NCBI RefSeq assembly: GCF_900105055.1
Contig: NZ_FNTA01000004.1
Coordinates: 5,115,501-5,179,500, forward strand
Reading direction: 5' to 3'
Length of the DNA stretch: 64,000 nt
Origin: Amycolatopsis lurida
GTDB lineage: Bacteria; Actinomycetota; Actinomycetes; Mycobacteriales; Pseudonocardiaceae
Shown: piece after piece, positions 49,788-57,941 of the stretch
Position numbering within the stretch: the stretch's first letter is position 1
Layout of the letters: every line of letters begins with the position of its first letter
The notes under the pieces: generated by a model
What the model saw: only the letters and a program-made list of their open reading frames with translations
Database searches by the model: none
Told to the model about the DNA's origin: nothing
Made by a program: the position numbers and the translations under genes

Positions 49788-51367
49788 ACGCACAAGAGAT
49801 CATGGCCACCCTTGTCGTGGGTGGCGGCCTGGCGGTGGTGCTGTGGGTGCTGGCCAAGGTCGGTCGTGTCCTGGCGAGTGTGTTCGAGGCGCTGGCCGCG
49901 TTGGCGGTGCTCGGCGTGGCGCTGTGGGGCCTGCTGCGGGCGGTCGGCTGGGCTGTTCGGCAACTCGTCACGCGCTGGCGAACCTGCCTGGCACTGCTGG
50001 GATTGTGGGCCTGGTGCACGGTGTTGGGCTGGGTGTCTCTCGTCGTCACGGTCGGCGTGCTGGCGGTCGTGCTGCTGGCGTGGTGGCGGCTCGACGCGGT
50101 CGGCTATGACCAGTGGTGCGGGCGGTGGCTGCGGGCGTGGTGGCTGCGTTGGGCGCTCTACGGTCGAAAGCTCGCCGGTTGGCTGCACGCCTGCGGGCTG
50201 ACGGTCCGGGACGACGCGATTCCCGTTGATGTGACGGTGAACCTGGTGTCCCGACGTCGTCGGCGTGAGGCGGTCGCGAAGGCTCGTCAGGCGTCCGGGG
50301 TGGCGGTGCCGAAACTGCTGTCGGTCCGCTCGGGTCCGTCGTGGGATGAGGTCCGCGTGCGGCTGGTTCCGGGTCAGAAACCGGAAGACTTCGACGAGGT
50401 CGCGCGGGAGCTGGCGGTGGCGCGCAAGGTGTCCCGCTGTCAGGTGCGGGAGCTTGAGCCGGATGTGGTGTCCATCGACTTCATGCGGCGGGATCTGCTC
50501 GACGCGGCGGTGACGTGCCTGCCGGTTCCGGAGATGGTGTCCGTGGACGGTTCGGGGGTGGATCTGCGGGCGGTCTATGCGGGTTCGACCGAGTACGGCA
50601 CGCCGTGGACGCTGCCGCTGGTCGGTGGTGGGGCGCACACGCTTGTGGCTGGTGCGTCGGGGTCGGGGAAGGGCTCGGTCCTGTGGGCTCCGCTGGTGTC
50701 GGCTGCGGCACCGATCCGCGCCGGTCTCATCCGGGTGTCCGGGATCGACCCGAAGGCGGTCGAACTTGCCTATGGGCGCGGGATCTTCGCCCGCTACGGG
50801 GTGTCCGGCAAGGAAGCGCTGGAAGTCCTGGACGCGCTGATGGAGGAGCTGGAGAACCGGAAGCGCGTCTTCGCCGGGAACACTCGTCAGGTCCCGGTCT
50901 CGACGGAGTATCCGGTGGAGCTGCTGGAGTTCGACGAGATCGGCGCTCTGACCCGCTACACCGACCGCAAGACCCGTGACGCGATCGTGGAACGGGTGGC
51001 GATCCTGACCACGCAGGGGCGGGCGCTCGGGTTCGCGGTCCGGGGCTATGTCCAGGAGCCGACCAAGGAAACCGTTCCGGTGCGGGAGCTGTTCACTCGC
51101 CGTATCTGCCTGCGGGTGACCGCGAAGAGTCAGGTCCCGATGGTCCTCGGGGACGGCGCGTACGAGCGTGGGGCGTGGGCGAACCGGATTCCGGAGTCGG
51201 CGGCCGGTGTCGGCTACGTCTGGGGCGAGGGCATCCGCGAACCCCTGCGTGTGCGGGCCGGGTGGGTTCCGGACCAGACCATCAAGCACCTGGAGCACTA
51301 CGTCACCAACGGCGGCGCCTCGGTGATCCACCTGTCAGACCGGCGCGGCGAGAGGGGGACGGCATGA
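49784..51367 (+). CDS. traSA: FtsK/SpoIIIE-type conjugal transfer translocase (TraSA/TraB-like)
   Basis: 527 residues. Membrane segments in the first about 110 residues (VVGGGLAVVLWVLAKV, LALLGLWAWCTVLGWVSLVV, VGVLAVVLLAWW), then a cytosolic motor with Walker A GASGSGKGS (290-298) and Walker B-like VELLEFDEIGAL. It pumps double-stranded DNA between mycelial cells in AICE transfer. It lies between the zinc peptide and the Rep gene, with start-stop overlaps on both sides. Confidence 0.88.
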   Translation: MNAQEIMATLVVGGGLAVVLWVLAKVGRVLASVFEALAALAVLGVALWGLLRAVGWAVRQLVTRWRTCLALLGLWAWCTVLGWVSLVVTVGVLAVVLLAWWRLDAVGYDQWCGRWLRAWWLRWALYGRKLAGWLHACGLTVRDDAIPVDVTVNLVSRRRRREAVAKARQASGVAVPKLLSVRSGPSWDEVRVRLVPGQKPEDFDEVARELAVARKVSRCQVRELEPDVVSIDFMRRDLLDAAVTCLPVPEMVSVDGSGVDLRAVYAGSTEYGTPWTLPLVGGGAHTLVAGASGSGKGSVLWAPLVSAAAPIRAGLIRVSGIDPKAVELAYGRGIFARYGVSGKEALEVLDALMEELENRKRVFAGNTRQVPVSTEYPVELLEFDEIGALTRYTDRKTRDAIVERVAILTTQGRALGFAVRGYVQEPTKETVPVRELFTRRICLRVTAKSQVPMVLGDGAYERGAWANRIPESAAGVGYVWGEGIREPLRVRAGWVPDQTIKHLEHYVTNGGASVIHLSDRRGERGTA

Positions 51368-53034
51368 CCAGCACAACCACAAATCCCCAGGTCGAAGCAG
51401 GTGCGGTTGCCCGGCCGGCACCCCCGAATGGAGTAGGGATCAAGGTAAGCCGCGGGGCGCTCTCTGCGGAGGTCGTGAAGGCCACTGCGGAGAAGCACGG
51501 CGTGTGTGTTCGGCCGTTCACGATGGAGGTCGGGGACACCGAAACCGGCGAGATCCGCTACGTGCCCGTGCCCTGTGGTTCGACGGTCGAATCGGTGTGC
51601 CTTCCCTGTGCTCGCAAGGCAAAGGCGCTCCGGCAGGCGCAGTGCCGTGAGGGCTGGCACTTGACCGAGGAACCCGTCATCGAACGGGAAAACCCGTCGG
51701 AGACGCAAACGGAGTTGCTGGAGTTCCGGGCTGATCTGGCGGCGCACTACCGGGACGCTGTGGCGGCCGGTGATGAGGTCGAAGTGGAGGAGCTGCGCGC
51801 GGAGGTCGCGTCGGTGGATGAGGAGTTGCGGGCGTCCGGGATGACGGGTCGCCTGCCTGCTCTCGACGTCCCGGAGAAGCGTCCGGTGAAGCGGTCCACG
51901 AAGCGGCGGCAGGACGCACCGAACCTGCCACGCCGCAAGGTCGCCAAGACCACCGTGGGCCGTGAGTACGCGGGGAAGTTCCGGCCGTCGATGTTCGTCA
52001 CGCTCACCTGTGACACCTACGGCCCCGTGCGGTCCGATGGTTCGCCGGTGAACCCGTCGACGTATGACTACCGGCGGGCGGCTCGGGACGCGGTGCACTT
52101 CTCGGCGCTGGTGGACCGGTGGTGGCAGAACCTGCGGCGCGTGGTCGGCTGGGATGTGCAGTACTTCGCCACCGTGGAGCCCCAGCGGCGGGCGGCTCCG
52201 CACCTGCACACCGCGCTCCGTGGCTCCATCTCTCATGAGGTCATCAGGATGGTCACGGAGGCCACCTATCACCAGGTGTGGTGGCCCAACCATGACGAGA
52301 TCGTCTACACCGACCGGGAACCGTTGTGGGACATGGATTCCCGCTCCTTTGTGGACCCGGATACGCGGGAACCTCTGCCGTCGTTCGACGAAGCTCGGGA
52401 GGCGGTGGAGGAACCCGCGCACGTCGTCACGTTCGGCCGTCAGGTGCACTCCAAGGGCATCCTGGGCGGCACGGAAGAATCCGGCCGTCACATCGGCTAT
52501 CTCACCAAGTACCTGACCAAGTCCACGGGTGAGGTGGTCGAGGCCGATTCTGCGGCGCAGCGGGATCACCACGACCGGTTGCACGCGGAGCTGTCGGTGA
52601 CCCCGTGTTCGCCTCGGTGCGCGGTGTGGCTGCTGTACGGCATCAACCCCCAGGGAGCCAACGGAAAGACCGTCCCTGGACGCTGCAAGGGCCGTGCTCA
52701 CCGCCGAACGACGCTCGGACTGCCGGGGCGGCGAGTGCTGGTGTCCCGCAAGTGGTCGGGCAAGACCGTGGCCGATCACAAGGCGGACCGGAAGGGCTTC
52801 GTCCTGGACGCGCTGGCCGCTGTCGGGATCACCAAGGAACAACCCGAACCTGACCGGTTCGTCTGGCGCAAGGTCGAACCTGGCGACACCCATTGCCCGC
52901 CACGGGATCACCTCGTGATGCGCGCCATCTCCGAACGGATCACCTGGAGAGCGGAGTACGACCGAGCGCTACTCGCTGCACAAGGGCCACCTAGCGACCG
53001 TCCGGAAACTTCGGCAACTCCGCTAGCGGCCTGA
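51364..53034 (+). CDS. repSA: RepSA-type rolling-circle replication initiator
   Basis: 556 residues from the ATG at 51364 (overlap with traSA). Motif 1: MFVTLTCDTYG; HUH motif PHLHTALRG with His280 and His282; catalytic tyrosines in GYLTKYLTKS (Tyr379 and Tyr383). An N-terminal cysteine cluster (VPCGSTVESVCLPCARKAKAL, then QC) may bind zinc. Homologous to pSAM2 RepSA, which nicks the double-strand origin to start replication of the excised element. Confidence 0.9.
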   Translation: MTSTTTNPQVEAGAVARPAPPNGVGIKVSRGALSAEVVKATAEKHGVCVRPFTMEVGDTETGEIRYVPVPCGSTVESVCLPCARKAKALRQAQCREGWHLTEEPVIERENPSETQTELLEFRADLAAHYRDAVAAGDEVEVEELRAEVASVDEELRASGMTGRLPALDVPEKRPVKRSTKRRQDAPNLPRRKVAKTTVGREYAGKFRPSMFVTLTCDTYGPVRSDGSPVNPSTYDYRRAARDAVHFSALVDRWWQNLRRVVGWDVQYFATVEPQRRAAPHLHTALRGSISHEVIRMVTEATYHQVWWPNHDEIVYTDREPLWDMDSRSFVDPDTREPLPSFDEAREAVEEPAHVVTFGRQVHSKGILGGTEESGRHIGYLTKYLTKSTGEVVEADSAAQRDHHDRLHAELSVTPCSPRCAVWLLYGINPQGANGKTVPGRCKGRAHRRTTLGLPGRRVLVSRKWSGKTVADHKADRKGFVLDALAAVGITKEQPEPDRFVWRKVEPGDTHCPPRDHLVMRAISERITWRAEYDRALLAAQGPPSDRPETSATPLAA

Positions 53035-53047
53035 ATTGGGGGACAAC

Positions 53048-53251
53048 ATGAACAACCACGCGATTCAGCTAGAAACTCTTCTCAGCACACCGGAGCTGTG
53101 CAAGTTCCTGGGTATTAGTCGAGACACCTTGTACGAGTGGCGGGAGATCAACACGGCGCCTCCGGCTATCAAGCTGCCTAACGGTCACCTTCGCTTTTCG
53201 CTCACGGCGGTGCGAGAGTGGCTGAACGGCAGGCAGGAGCGTGCGGCATGA
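53048..53251 (+). CDS. xis: Excisionase Xis
   Basis: 67 residues from the ATG at 53048 (GGGGGA upstream). Winged HTH of the MerR-like excisionase type: TPELCKFLGISRDTLYEWREI and PNGHLRFSLTAVREWLNGR. It bends att DNA with integrase during excision. Its stop overlaps the integrase start (ATGA). Confidence 0.88.
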   Translation: MNNHAIQLETLLSTPELCKFLGISRDTLYEWREINTAPPAIKLPNGHLRFSLTAVREWLNGRQERAA

Positions 53252-54636
53252 AACCGACGCGCCAAGTCCGGCTGTGGGAGATCAAGACCATGCCGCCGGA
53301 CAAGAAGACCGGCAAGAAGCGTCGGCGGCCTTACGGTGTCCGCTGGATCACGGCGGGCAAAGAACACTCGGAATGGTTTGCCACCAAGGCATTGGCGAAG
53401 GCTGAACTGTCCAAGCTTCAGCAGGCTATGAATCGTGGCGAAGCCTTCGACATTGAGACCGGACTACCCGAATCGATCTACCGGGAGGAACGATCTCCGA
53501 CGTTGCTGCGGGTGGCGCGTGAGTACCTTGCGCAGGTCTGGCCGGACATGTCGCCTCGCTCACGTGATCGGCTCGTAGATGGCCTTGCTGTTGCTGTACA
53601 AGGGTTTCTGTCCGATGAACCGGGGATTGAACCGGCCTTGGTGCGGCGTGCGCTGACAACGTTTGTGCTGCCGCCTGAGGTTTCCCGGGTTGAGCCGTCG
53701 GACGAGATTCGAGACGTAGCGGCCTGGCTTGAGGGTCACTCGCGGAAGGTGGGTGACCTTGCGAGTGAAGACGGGATCTTGGAGCTTGGGCGGGCGCTTC
53801 GACGGAAGCTCGATGGTCGGCAGGCGGCTACGCGGACAGTCGACACCCGTAAGAGCGCGGTGCTTCCGGCTCTCGACTTCGCCGAGCGGCGTGGCTACCT
53901 CGGAGGGAATCCGCTGTCTGGGGTGAAGTTGGTTCACTTCGGTAGTGAGCGAGAGGTTGACCCTGGAGTGGTCGTGAACCCGGTCCAGGCTCGAGAGTTG
54001 CTGACTGCGGTCACCTACGTTCGCCCGCGCGGCGGGAACCGGTCGTGGCGGCCCTTCTTCGCCACGCTCTACTACGCCGCGCTTCGGCCTGGTGAGGCTC
54101 GCTTTCTTGCTGACGTGCATTGCAAGCTGCCCCAGTCGGGTTGGGGTGAGTTGGTCCTGCCGAGTTCCCTAGGGAGTTCCGCCGCGCGGTACAGCGACGA
54201 CGGCGAGACGTACCAGGTTCGATCGTTGAAGCACCGTCCGGAGGAACATCGGCGAACCGTCCCGATCCCTCCGGTACTTGTTCGGATCTTGTCCGAGTAC
54301 ATCGACAGGGAGGGCCTGGCGGCGGATGGTCGGCTGTTCCGAACCAGCGAGGGCGGTCCGATCAGCCAGTCTTCTTACAGCGACATTTGGAGGTTGGTCC
54401 GGCCGCTGGCGCTGCTGCCGGGAGAGGTCGCCTCGCCGCTGGCCGCTCGGCCGTACGACCTTCGCCATGCGGCGGTCTCGTCGTGGATCGCTGCGGGTGT
54501 CGCTCTGCCTGACGTCGCGGAGCGAGCTGGGCACACGGTCGACATGCTGACGAAGATCTACGCGAAGTTCGTCCACGGGACGCGAGACGCCGCGAATCGC
54601 CGGATCGAAGGCTTCCTGGACGATGGCGGCGAGTAG
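53248..54636 (+). CDS. int: Tyrosine-type site-specific integrase
   Basis: 462 residues from the ATG at 53248. Basic N-terminal arm-binding part (KPTRQVRLWEIK, KKTGKKRRRPYGVRW), core-binding domain, then the catalytic domain with Arg in YYAALRPGEARF, the HRRTVPIPP region, the RHAAVSSW box and Tyr438 in TKIYAKFVHG. It integrates and, with Xis, excises the AICE. The att site lies within 250 bp downstream, as usual for this family. Confidence 0.92.
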   Translation: MKPTRQVRLWEIKTMPPDKKTGKKRRRPYGVRWITAGKEHSEWFATKALAKAELSKLQQAMNRGEAFDIETGLPESIYREERSPTLLRVAREYLAQVWPDMSPRSRDRLVDGLAVAVQGFLSDEPGIEPALVRRALTTFVLPPEVSRVEPSDEIRDVAAWLEGHSRKVGDLASEDGILELGRALRRKLDGRQAATRTVDTRKSAVLPALDFAERRGYLGGNPLSGVKLVHFGSEREVDPGVVVNPVQARELLTAVTYVRPRGGNRSWRPFFATLYYAALRPGEARFLADVHCKLPQSGWGELVLPSSLGSSAARYSDDGETYQVRSLKHRPEEHRRTVPIPPVLVRILSEYIDREGLAADGRLFRTSEGGPISQSSYSDIWRLVRPLALLPGEVASPLAARPYDLRHAAVSSWIAAGVALPDVAERAGHTVDMLTKIYAKFVHGTRDAANRRIEGFLDDGGE

Positions 54637-54647
54637 CGAGCTAGAGT

Positions 54648-54688
54648 GGATATGCCCTCGGACAAACACCAGGTCCGGGGGCATATCC
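54648..54688 (+). terminator. Stem-loop terminator after the integrase
   Basis: GGATATGCCCTCGGAC (54648-54663) pairs with 54673-54688 (one G-T) around a nine-base loop, 12 bp after the integrase stop. Confidence 0.7.
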
Positions 54689-54698
54689 GCGTTCCGGA

Positions 54699-54720
54699 TC
54701 TGTTCCGTACCTGTTCCGTG
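54699..54720. repeat. 22-bp direct repeat, right copy (possible integrase arm site)
   Basis: Identical over 22 bp to 42832-42853. A third weaker GTTCCG unit precedes it (54691). It lies between the integrase terminator and the right att repeat. Confidence 0.6.
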
Positions 54721-54870
54721 GACGCCACCAAGCCGCCGGAGACAGTCACAGACGGTGCCAGACGCTGATACTTCGGCAACGGGGCGCTTCTGTTGCGAGA
54801 CAAGGAAATGTGCCCTGAACCTGCTGGGCGGGCGGTCGCAGAGTGTAACTGGATTTTCGTCGGGACTCTG

Positions 54871-54960
54871 CCGACAAGAGTGCTAACGCCCTACGGTACC
54901 GGGGCATTCCGACGCAGGTCAAACAAGGTTTCCCAACGTCACATGACGGCCTGGTCACGC
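54871..54960. repeat. attR candidate: 90-bp direct repeat, right copy
   Basis: 84 of 90 positions match 42740-42829; identical core at 54913-54936. It keeps the -35/-10 boxes of the ruc promoter (on the minus strand) and one arm of the CIRCE element, but the other arm is degraded (GGGACTC in place of GGCACTC, with further changes) and no gene follows. Between 54721 and 54870 nothing gene-like is seen. Confidence 0.8.
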
Positions 54961-55084
54961 GGTTCGTCCCGTACCTCTTCCCCGCCGGGCGCGGCCAGGG
55001 ATGTGATGTGGCCGACCGAGCGAGAGTTGATCTTCACTGGCGTGGGATGTGGTGTTGCGAGTCCGGCTGCGGTGAGATGACCGC

Positions 55085-55393
55085 ATGAGGTCGCACGACG
55101 AGTTCGAGGGGGCGGCGGAACTCGGGCAACTGAGAGAAGCCATGTACTCACTGCCCGTGATCGAGCAGGCCAAGGGCATGTTCATGGTGTTGCGTACGTG
55201 GGGGCCCGATGAAGCCTTCGAAGCGCTCGTGGACATCTCTCAGCACACGAACGTGAAGCTGCACGACGTAGCGGCGGTAGTGGTAGCCGCGGGTAGCGGC
55301 AGCGGGGCGTCCGGGCTTGATCCGCGCGTGTACGACCGCGTTCTCGCAGAGGTCAGGCCGTTCTTCGGCGGACTGTCCGAGGGCAGTGCGTAG
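55085..55393 (+). CDS. ANTAR-domain RNA-binding regulator
   Basis: 102 residues. LREAMYSLPVIEQAKGMFMVLRTWGPDEAFEALVDISQHTNVKLHDVAAVVV is an ANTAR domain with the conserved three-helix pattern; no GAF or receiver domain is attached. ANTAR proteins bind two-hexaloop RNA leaders and stop terminators forming. First gene of normal chromosome after the AICE. No target leader is recognised here. Confidence 0.85.
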   Translation: MRSHDEFEGAAELGQLREAMYSLPVIEQAKGMFMVLRTWGPDEAFEALVDISQHTNVKLHDVAAVVVAAGSGSGASGLDPRVYDRVLAEVRPFFGGLSEGSA

Positions 55394-55516
55394 CTCGCCA
55401 GTTTGCGGACCACAGGCTCGTGTGGACGACTCCCAAGCTGTAGTGGTACAAGGGTTGGGATAGCTGTTTCGGTTCAACCAGTAGCCGGGCAGCTATCCCG
55501 TCGTGAGCCTGCTGCG

Positions 55517-56767
55517 ATGTCTACGATCGTGGCCGTGACGTGGACCGACCGCGTGGACCGGTGGACGCGCACACACCCGCTCGTCTTGGACGTCCTTTTC
55601 GCCCTGGCCGTCGCGGCACTGCTGGGGCCGCCTTCGCTCGACATCCTCCTGGTGGCCGATTCCCCGGCCTGGGTGCTGTGGGTGGCCGGCCTTTGCGGAT
55701 GCGCGGTGCTCGCTGGCGTCGCGGTGCGGCGGATCGCCACCGTGCCCGCGTTCGCCGCCGCCGGACTCGCGATGGCGGTGACCGTCGCGTTGCCGAACAC
55801 GGTGGTCCGGCCCGCGCCATTGGGGCTGGCCAGTGACGGCGACAGCATGGAGATCCCGCTGTTCTTTCTCCCGGCGTCAGCGGCCTATCTGGTGCTCCTG
55901 TACGCCGTCGCCGCGCGCCGCCCGCGGCGCGAGAGCCTGCTCGCCCTCGGGATCAGCGTGCTCGGCGCGTTGCTGTGCACCGCTCGGACGGCGACGGCCT
56001 ACGGCGCGCTCCCCGCGGGGTGGCTCACGCTGCTACTGGCCGTTCTCGCACTGGTCGCGGCGGTGGCGGGCACCTGGGCCGTCGGCCGGTTCCGGTTCGA
56101 CCGGCGGCGGCGCCTCGCCGACGAGGCCGCGGAAGCCGCCGAGCGTGCCGCGGCCGGCGAACGACAGCGCATCGCCCGCGACATGCACGACATCGTCGCC
56201 CATTCACTGGCGGTCATCGTGCGTCAGGCCGAAGGCGGCTCCGCCATCGCCTCCCGAGCGCCGGACCGCGCGGCGCAGGCGCTTTCCGTCATCGCCGGGA
56301 CCGCCCGCGAGGCGCTGGCCGACATGCGGGACACGCTGCGGGTGTTGCAGGAGACCGAGCCGCGGCCCTCGCTCGCCGGGATCCCGGCGTTGGTGGACCG
56401 GGTCCGCGCGACGGGCGTCGATGTCCGGCTGACCGAGCGAGGGCGGCCCGGCGCGCTGACGGCGAGCGCCGCCATGGCCGCGTACCGGCTGGTCCAGGAG
56501 GGTTTGACCAACAGCGTCAAGCACGCGGGCCCCCGCACGGGTGTCTCTGTCACGATCACGCACACTCCGCAGGCGTCGGTGTTCGTCGTCGAGGACGACG
56601 GAGCCGGCGCCGGCGAACGGCCGTCGCTTCCCGGCACGGGCGCCGGCCTGAGTGGCGTCCGGGACCGCGTGCGCGCCGCGGGCGGTACGTTCGAGGCCGG
56701 TCCGGTCGACGGCGGTTTCAAGGTGCGCGCGGAGTTCCGCGTCGGCGAACAGGGAGCTTCGAGATGA
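55517..56767 (+). CDS. NarL-system sensor histidine kinase
   Basis: 416 residues from the ATG at 55517. Five to six membrane helices in the first about 190 residues without a large outer domain, then HisKA_3 with His224 in ERQRIARDMHDIVAHSLAVIV, and a compact HATPase (LVQEGLTNSVKHAG, VEDDGAGAGE, GTGAGLSGVRDRV). The tail overlaps the response-regulator gene by 4 bp. Signal unknown. Confidence 0.88.
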   Translation: MSTIVAVTWTDRVDRWTRTHPLVLDVLFALAVAALLGPPSLDILLVADSPAWVLWVAGLCGCAVLAGVAVRRIATVPAFAAAGLAMAVTVALPNTVVRPAPLGLASDGDSMEIPLFFLPASAAYLVLLYAVAARRPRRESLLALGISVLGALLCTARTATAYGALPAGWLTLLLAVLALVAAVAGTWAVGRFRFDRRRRLADEAAEAAERAAAGERQRIARDMHDIVAHSLAVIVRQAEGGSAIASRAPDRAAQALSVIAGTAREALADMRDTLRVLQETEPRPSLAGIPALVDRVRATGVDVRLTERGRPGALTASAAMAAYRLVQEGLTNSVKHAGPRTGVSVTITHTPQASVFVVEDDGAGAGERPSLPGTGAGLSGVRDRVRAAGGTFEAGPVDGGFKVRAEFRVGEQGASR

Positions 56768-57408
56768 CGATCGACGTGGCACTGGTCGACGACCAGGAAC
56801 TGGTCCGGACCGGCTTGGCCATGGTCGTCGACGCGACCGACGACATCCGGATCGTCGTCCAGGCCGCCGATGGCGTGGAGGCGGTCTCGAAGCTCGCCGA
56901 GACCAAGGTCGACGTCGTGCTGATGGACGTCCAGATGCCGCGGATGGACGGGGTCGAGGCCACCGGAGTGGTCGCCGCCCGCGAGAACGCGCCCAAGGTG
57001 ATCCTGCTGACGACGTTCGACCTCGACGAGTACGCCATCGCCGGTCTGCGCGCCGGCGCGAGCGGGTTCCTGCTCAAGGACGCTTCGGCCGGCGAGGTGC
57101 TGCACGCCATCCGCGCCGTCCATGCCGGCGATGCCGTGATCGCGCGCTCCACGACCCGGCGCATGCTGGATCAGCTCGCGGTCGCACGCGACACTTCTTC
57201 GTTGCTGAAGCGGCTCACCGCGCGCGAACGCGACGTGTTGCTCGAGATCGCGCAGGGATACTCCAACGCCGAGACCGCGCAGCGGCTCTTCCTCTCCGAA
57301 GCCACGGTCAAAACGCACGTCGGTCATCTGCTCGCCAAGCTCGAGGTCCGTGACCGGGTGCAGGCGGTGATCTTCGCGTACGAGAACGGACTCGTGCGTC
57401 CGAGCTGA
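56764..57408 (+). CDS. NarL/LuxR-type response regulator
   Basis: 214 residues. Phospho-acceptor Asp55 (VVLMDVQMPRMDG), Thr/Lys pair (LLTTFD, LLKDAS) and LuxR HTH (TARERDVLLEIAQGYSNAET, LFLSEATVKTHVGHLLAKL). Forms the output of the kinase it overlaps. Confidence 0.92.
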   Translation: MTIDVALVDDQELVRTGLAMVVDATDDIRIVVQAADGVEAVSKLAETKVDVVLMDVQMPRMDGVEATGVVAARENAPKVILLTTFDLDEYAIAGLRAGASGFLLKDASAGEVLHAIRAVHAGDAVIARSTTRRMLDQLAVARDTSSLLKRLTARERDVLLEIAQGYSNAETAQRLFLSEATVKTHVGHLLAKLEVRDRVQAVIFAYENGLVRPS

Positions 57409-57482
57409 GCCGATCTCATCATTTCGGTGGAGGTACCGGCGACCTCAGGGCGAGGATTCCCGCCGAACAGGCGAGCAGCCTG

Positions 57483-57941
57483 ATGCGCATGACGACAACA
57501 GACACAACCGCCGAAGCGACCATCACCCGCGCCCGGTGGCGCGACCCTGCCACCTGGGGCGGGATTCTCGCGCTGGGCGGCGGCCTCTTCCACACCGTCG
57601 TCGCCGGCTTCATGCGCCAGGACGTCTGGGCGCGGATCTTCGACGAAGGATTCTTCAACACGGTCACGCTGGACCCCACGCCCGACCGGCTGCCCATGGC
57701 CGAGGCGTTCTGGCTCAGCCCTGGCAGTTTCGGGGTGCCGCTGCTTCTGCTCGGCGGGCTGGTGCTCCGGCACACGCGGCGCGGCGAACGCGTGCCCGCC
57801 TGGCTGGGCTCGGGCGTCCTCGCGTGGGCGGTCCTGCTCGGACTGCTGGGCGGTTTCGACGCCGGAACGATCGCCCTGCTGCTCGTCGGCTCGCTTTTTC
57901 TGGCAGGAGCCCGGCGCGGTCGTGGAATCATGAACGAATGA
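57483..57941 (+). CDS. Hypothetical membrane protein
   Basis: 152 residues with four hydrophobic helices; contexts TWGGILALGGGLFHTVVAGF, GSFGVPLLLLGGLVLRHTRR, GVLAWAVLLGLLGGF and GTIALLLVGSLFLAG. Resembles small DUF6463-like membrane proteins. 4-bp overlap with the decarboxylase gene suggests co-translation, perhaps under the preceding two-component system. Confidence 0.68.
   Translation: MRMTTTDTTAEATITRARWRDPATWGGILALGGGLFHTVVAGFMRQDVWARIFDEGFFNTVTLDPTPDRLPMAEAFWLSPGSFGVPLLLLGGLVLRHTRRGERVPAWLGSGVLAWAVLLGLLGGFDAGTIALLLVGSLFLAGARRGRGIMNE

Larger units (their letters stand above)
42740..54960. mobile_element. AICE (pSAM2-type integrative and conjugative element) with AAA15/RloB cargo
   Basis: About 12.2 kb between 90-bp direct repeats. 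Order from left: hairpin-rich non-coding segment, low-GC AAA15 ATPase and RloB-like gene, HD protein, Nudix, DNA-binding regulator, Pra-like activator, small conserved AICE proteins, zinc-ribbon peptide, FtsK/TraSA translocase, RepSA-type HUH initiator, Xis and tyrosine integrase. This is the known module order of actinomycete integrative and conjugative elements, which replicate by rolling circle and move as double-stranded DNA. Transfer needs only the FtsK-like protein. The element looks complete and could be mobile. It is unusual in having no tRNA gene at the attachment site. Confidence 0.88.
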
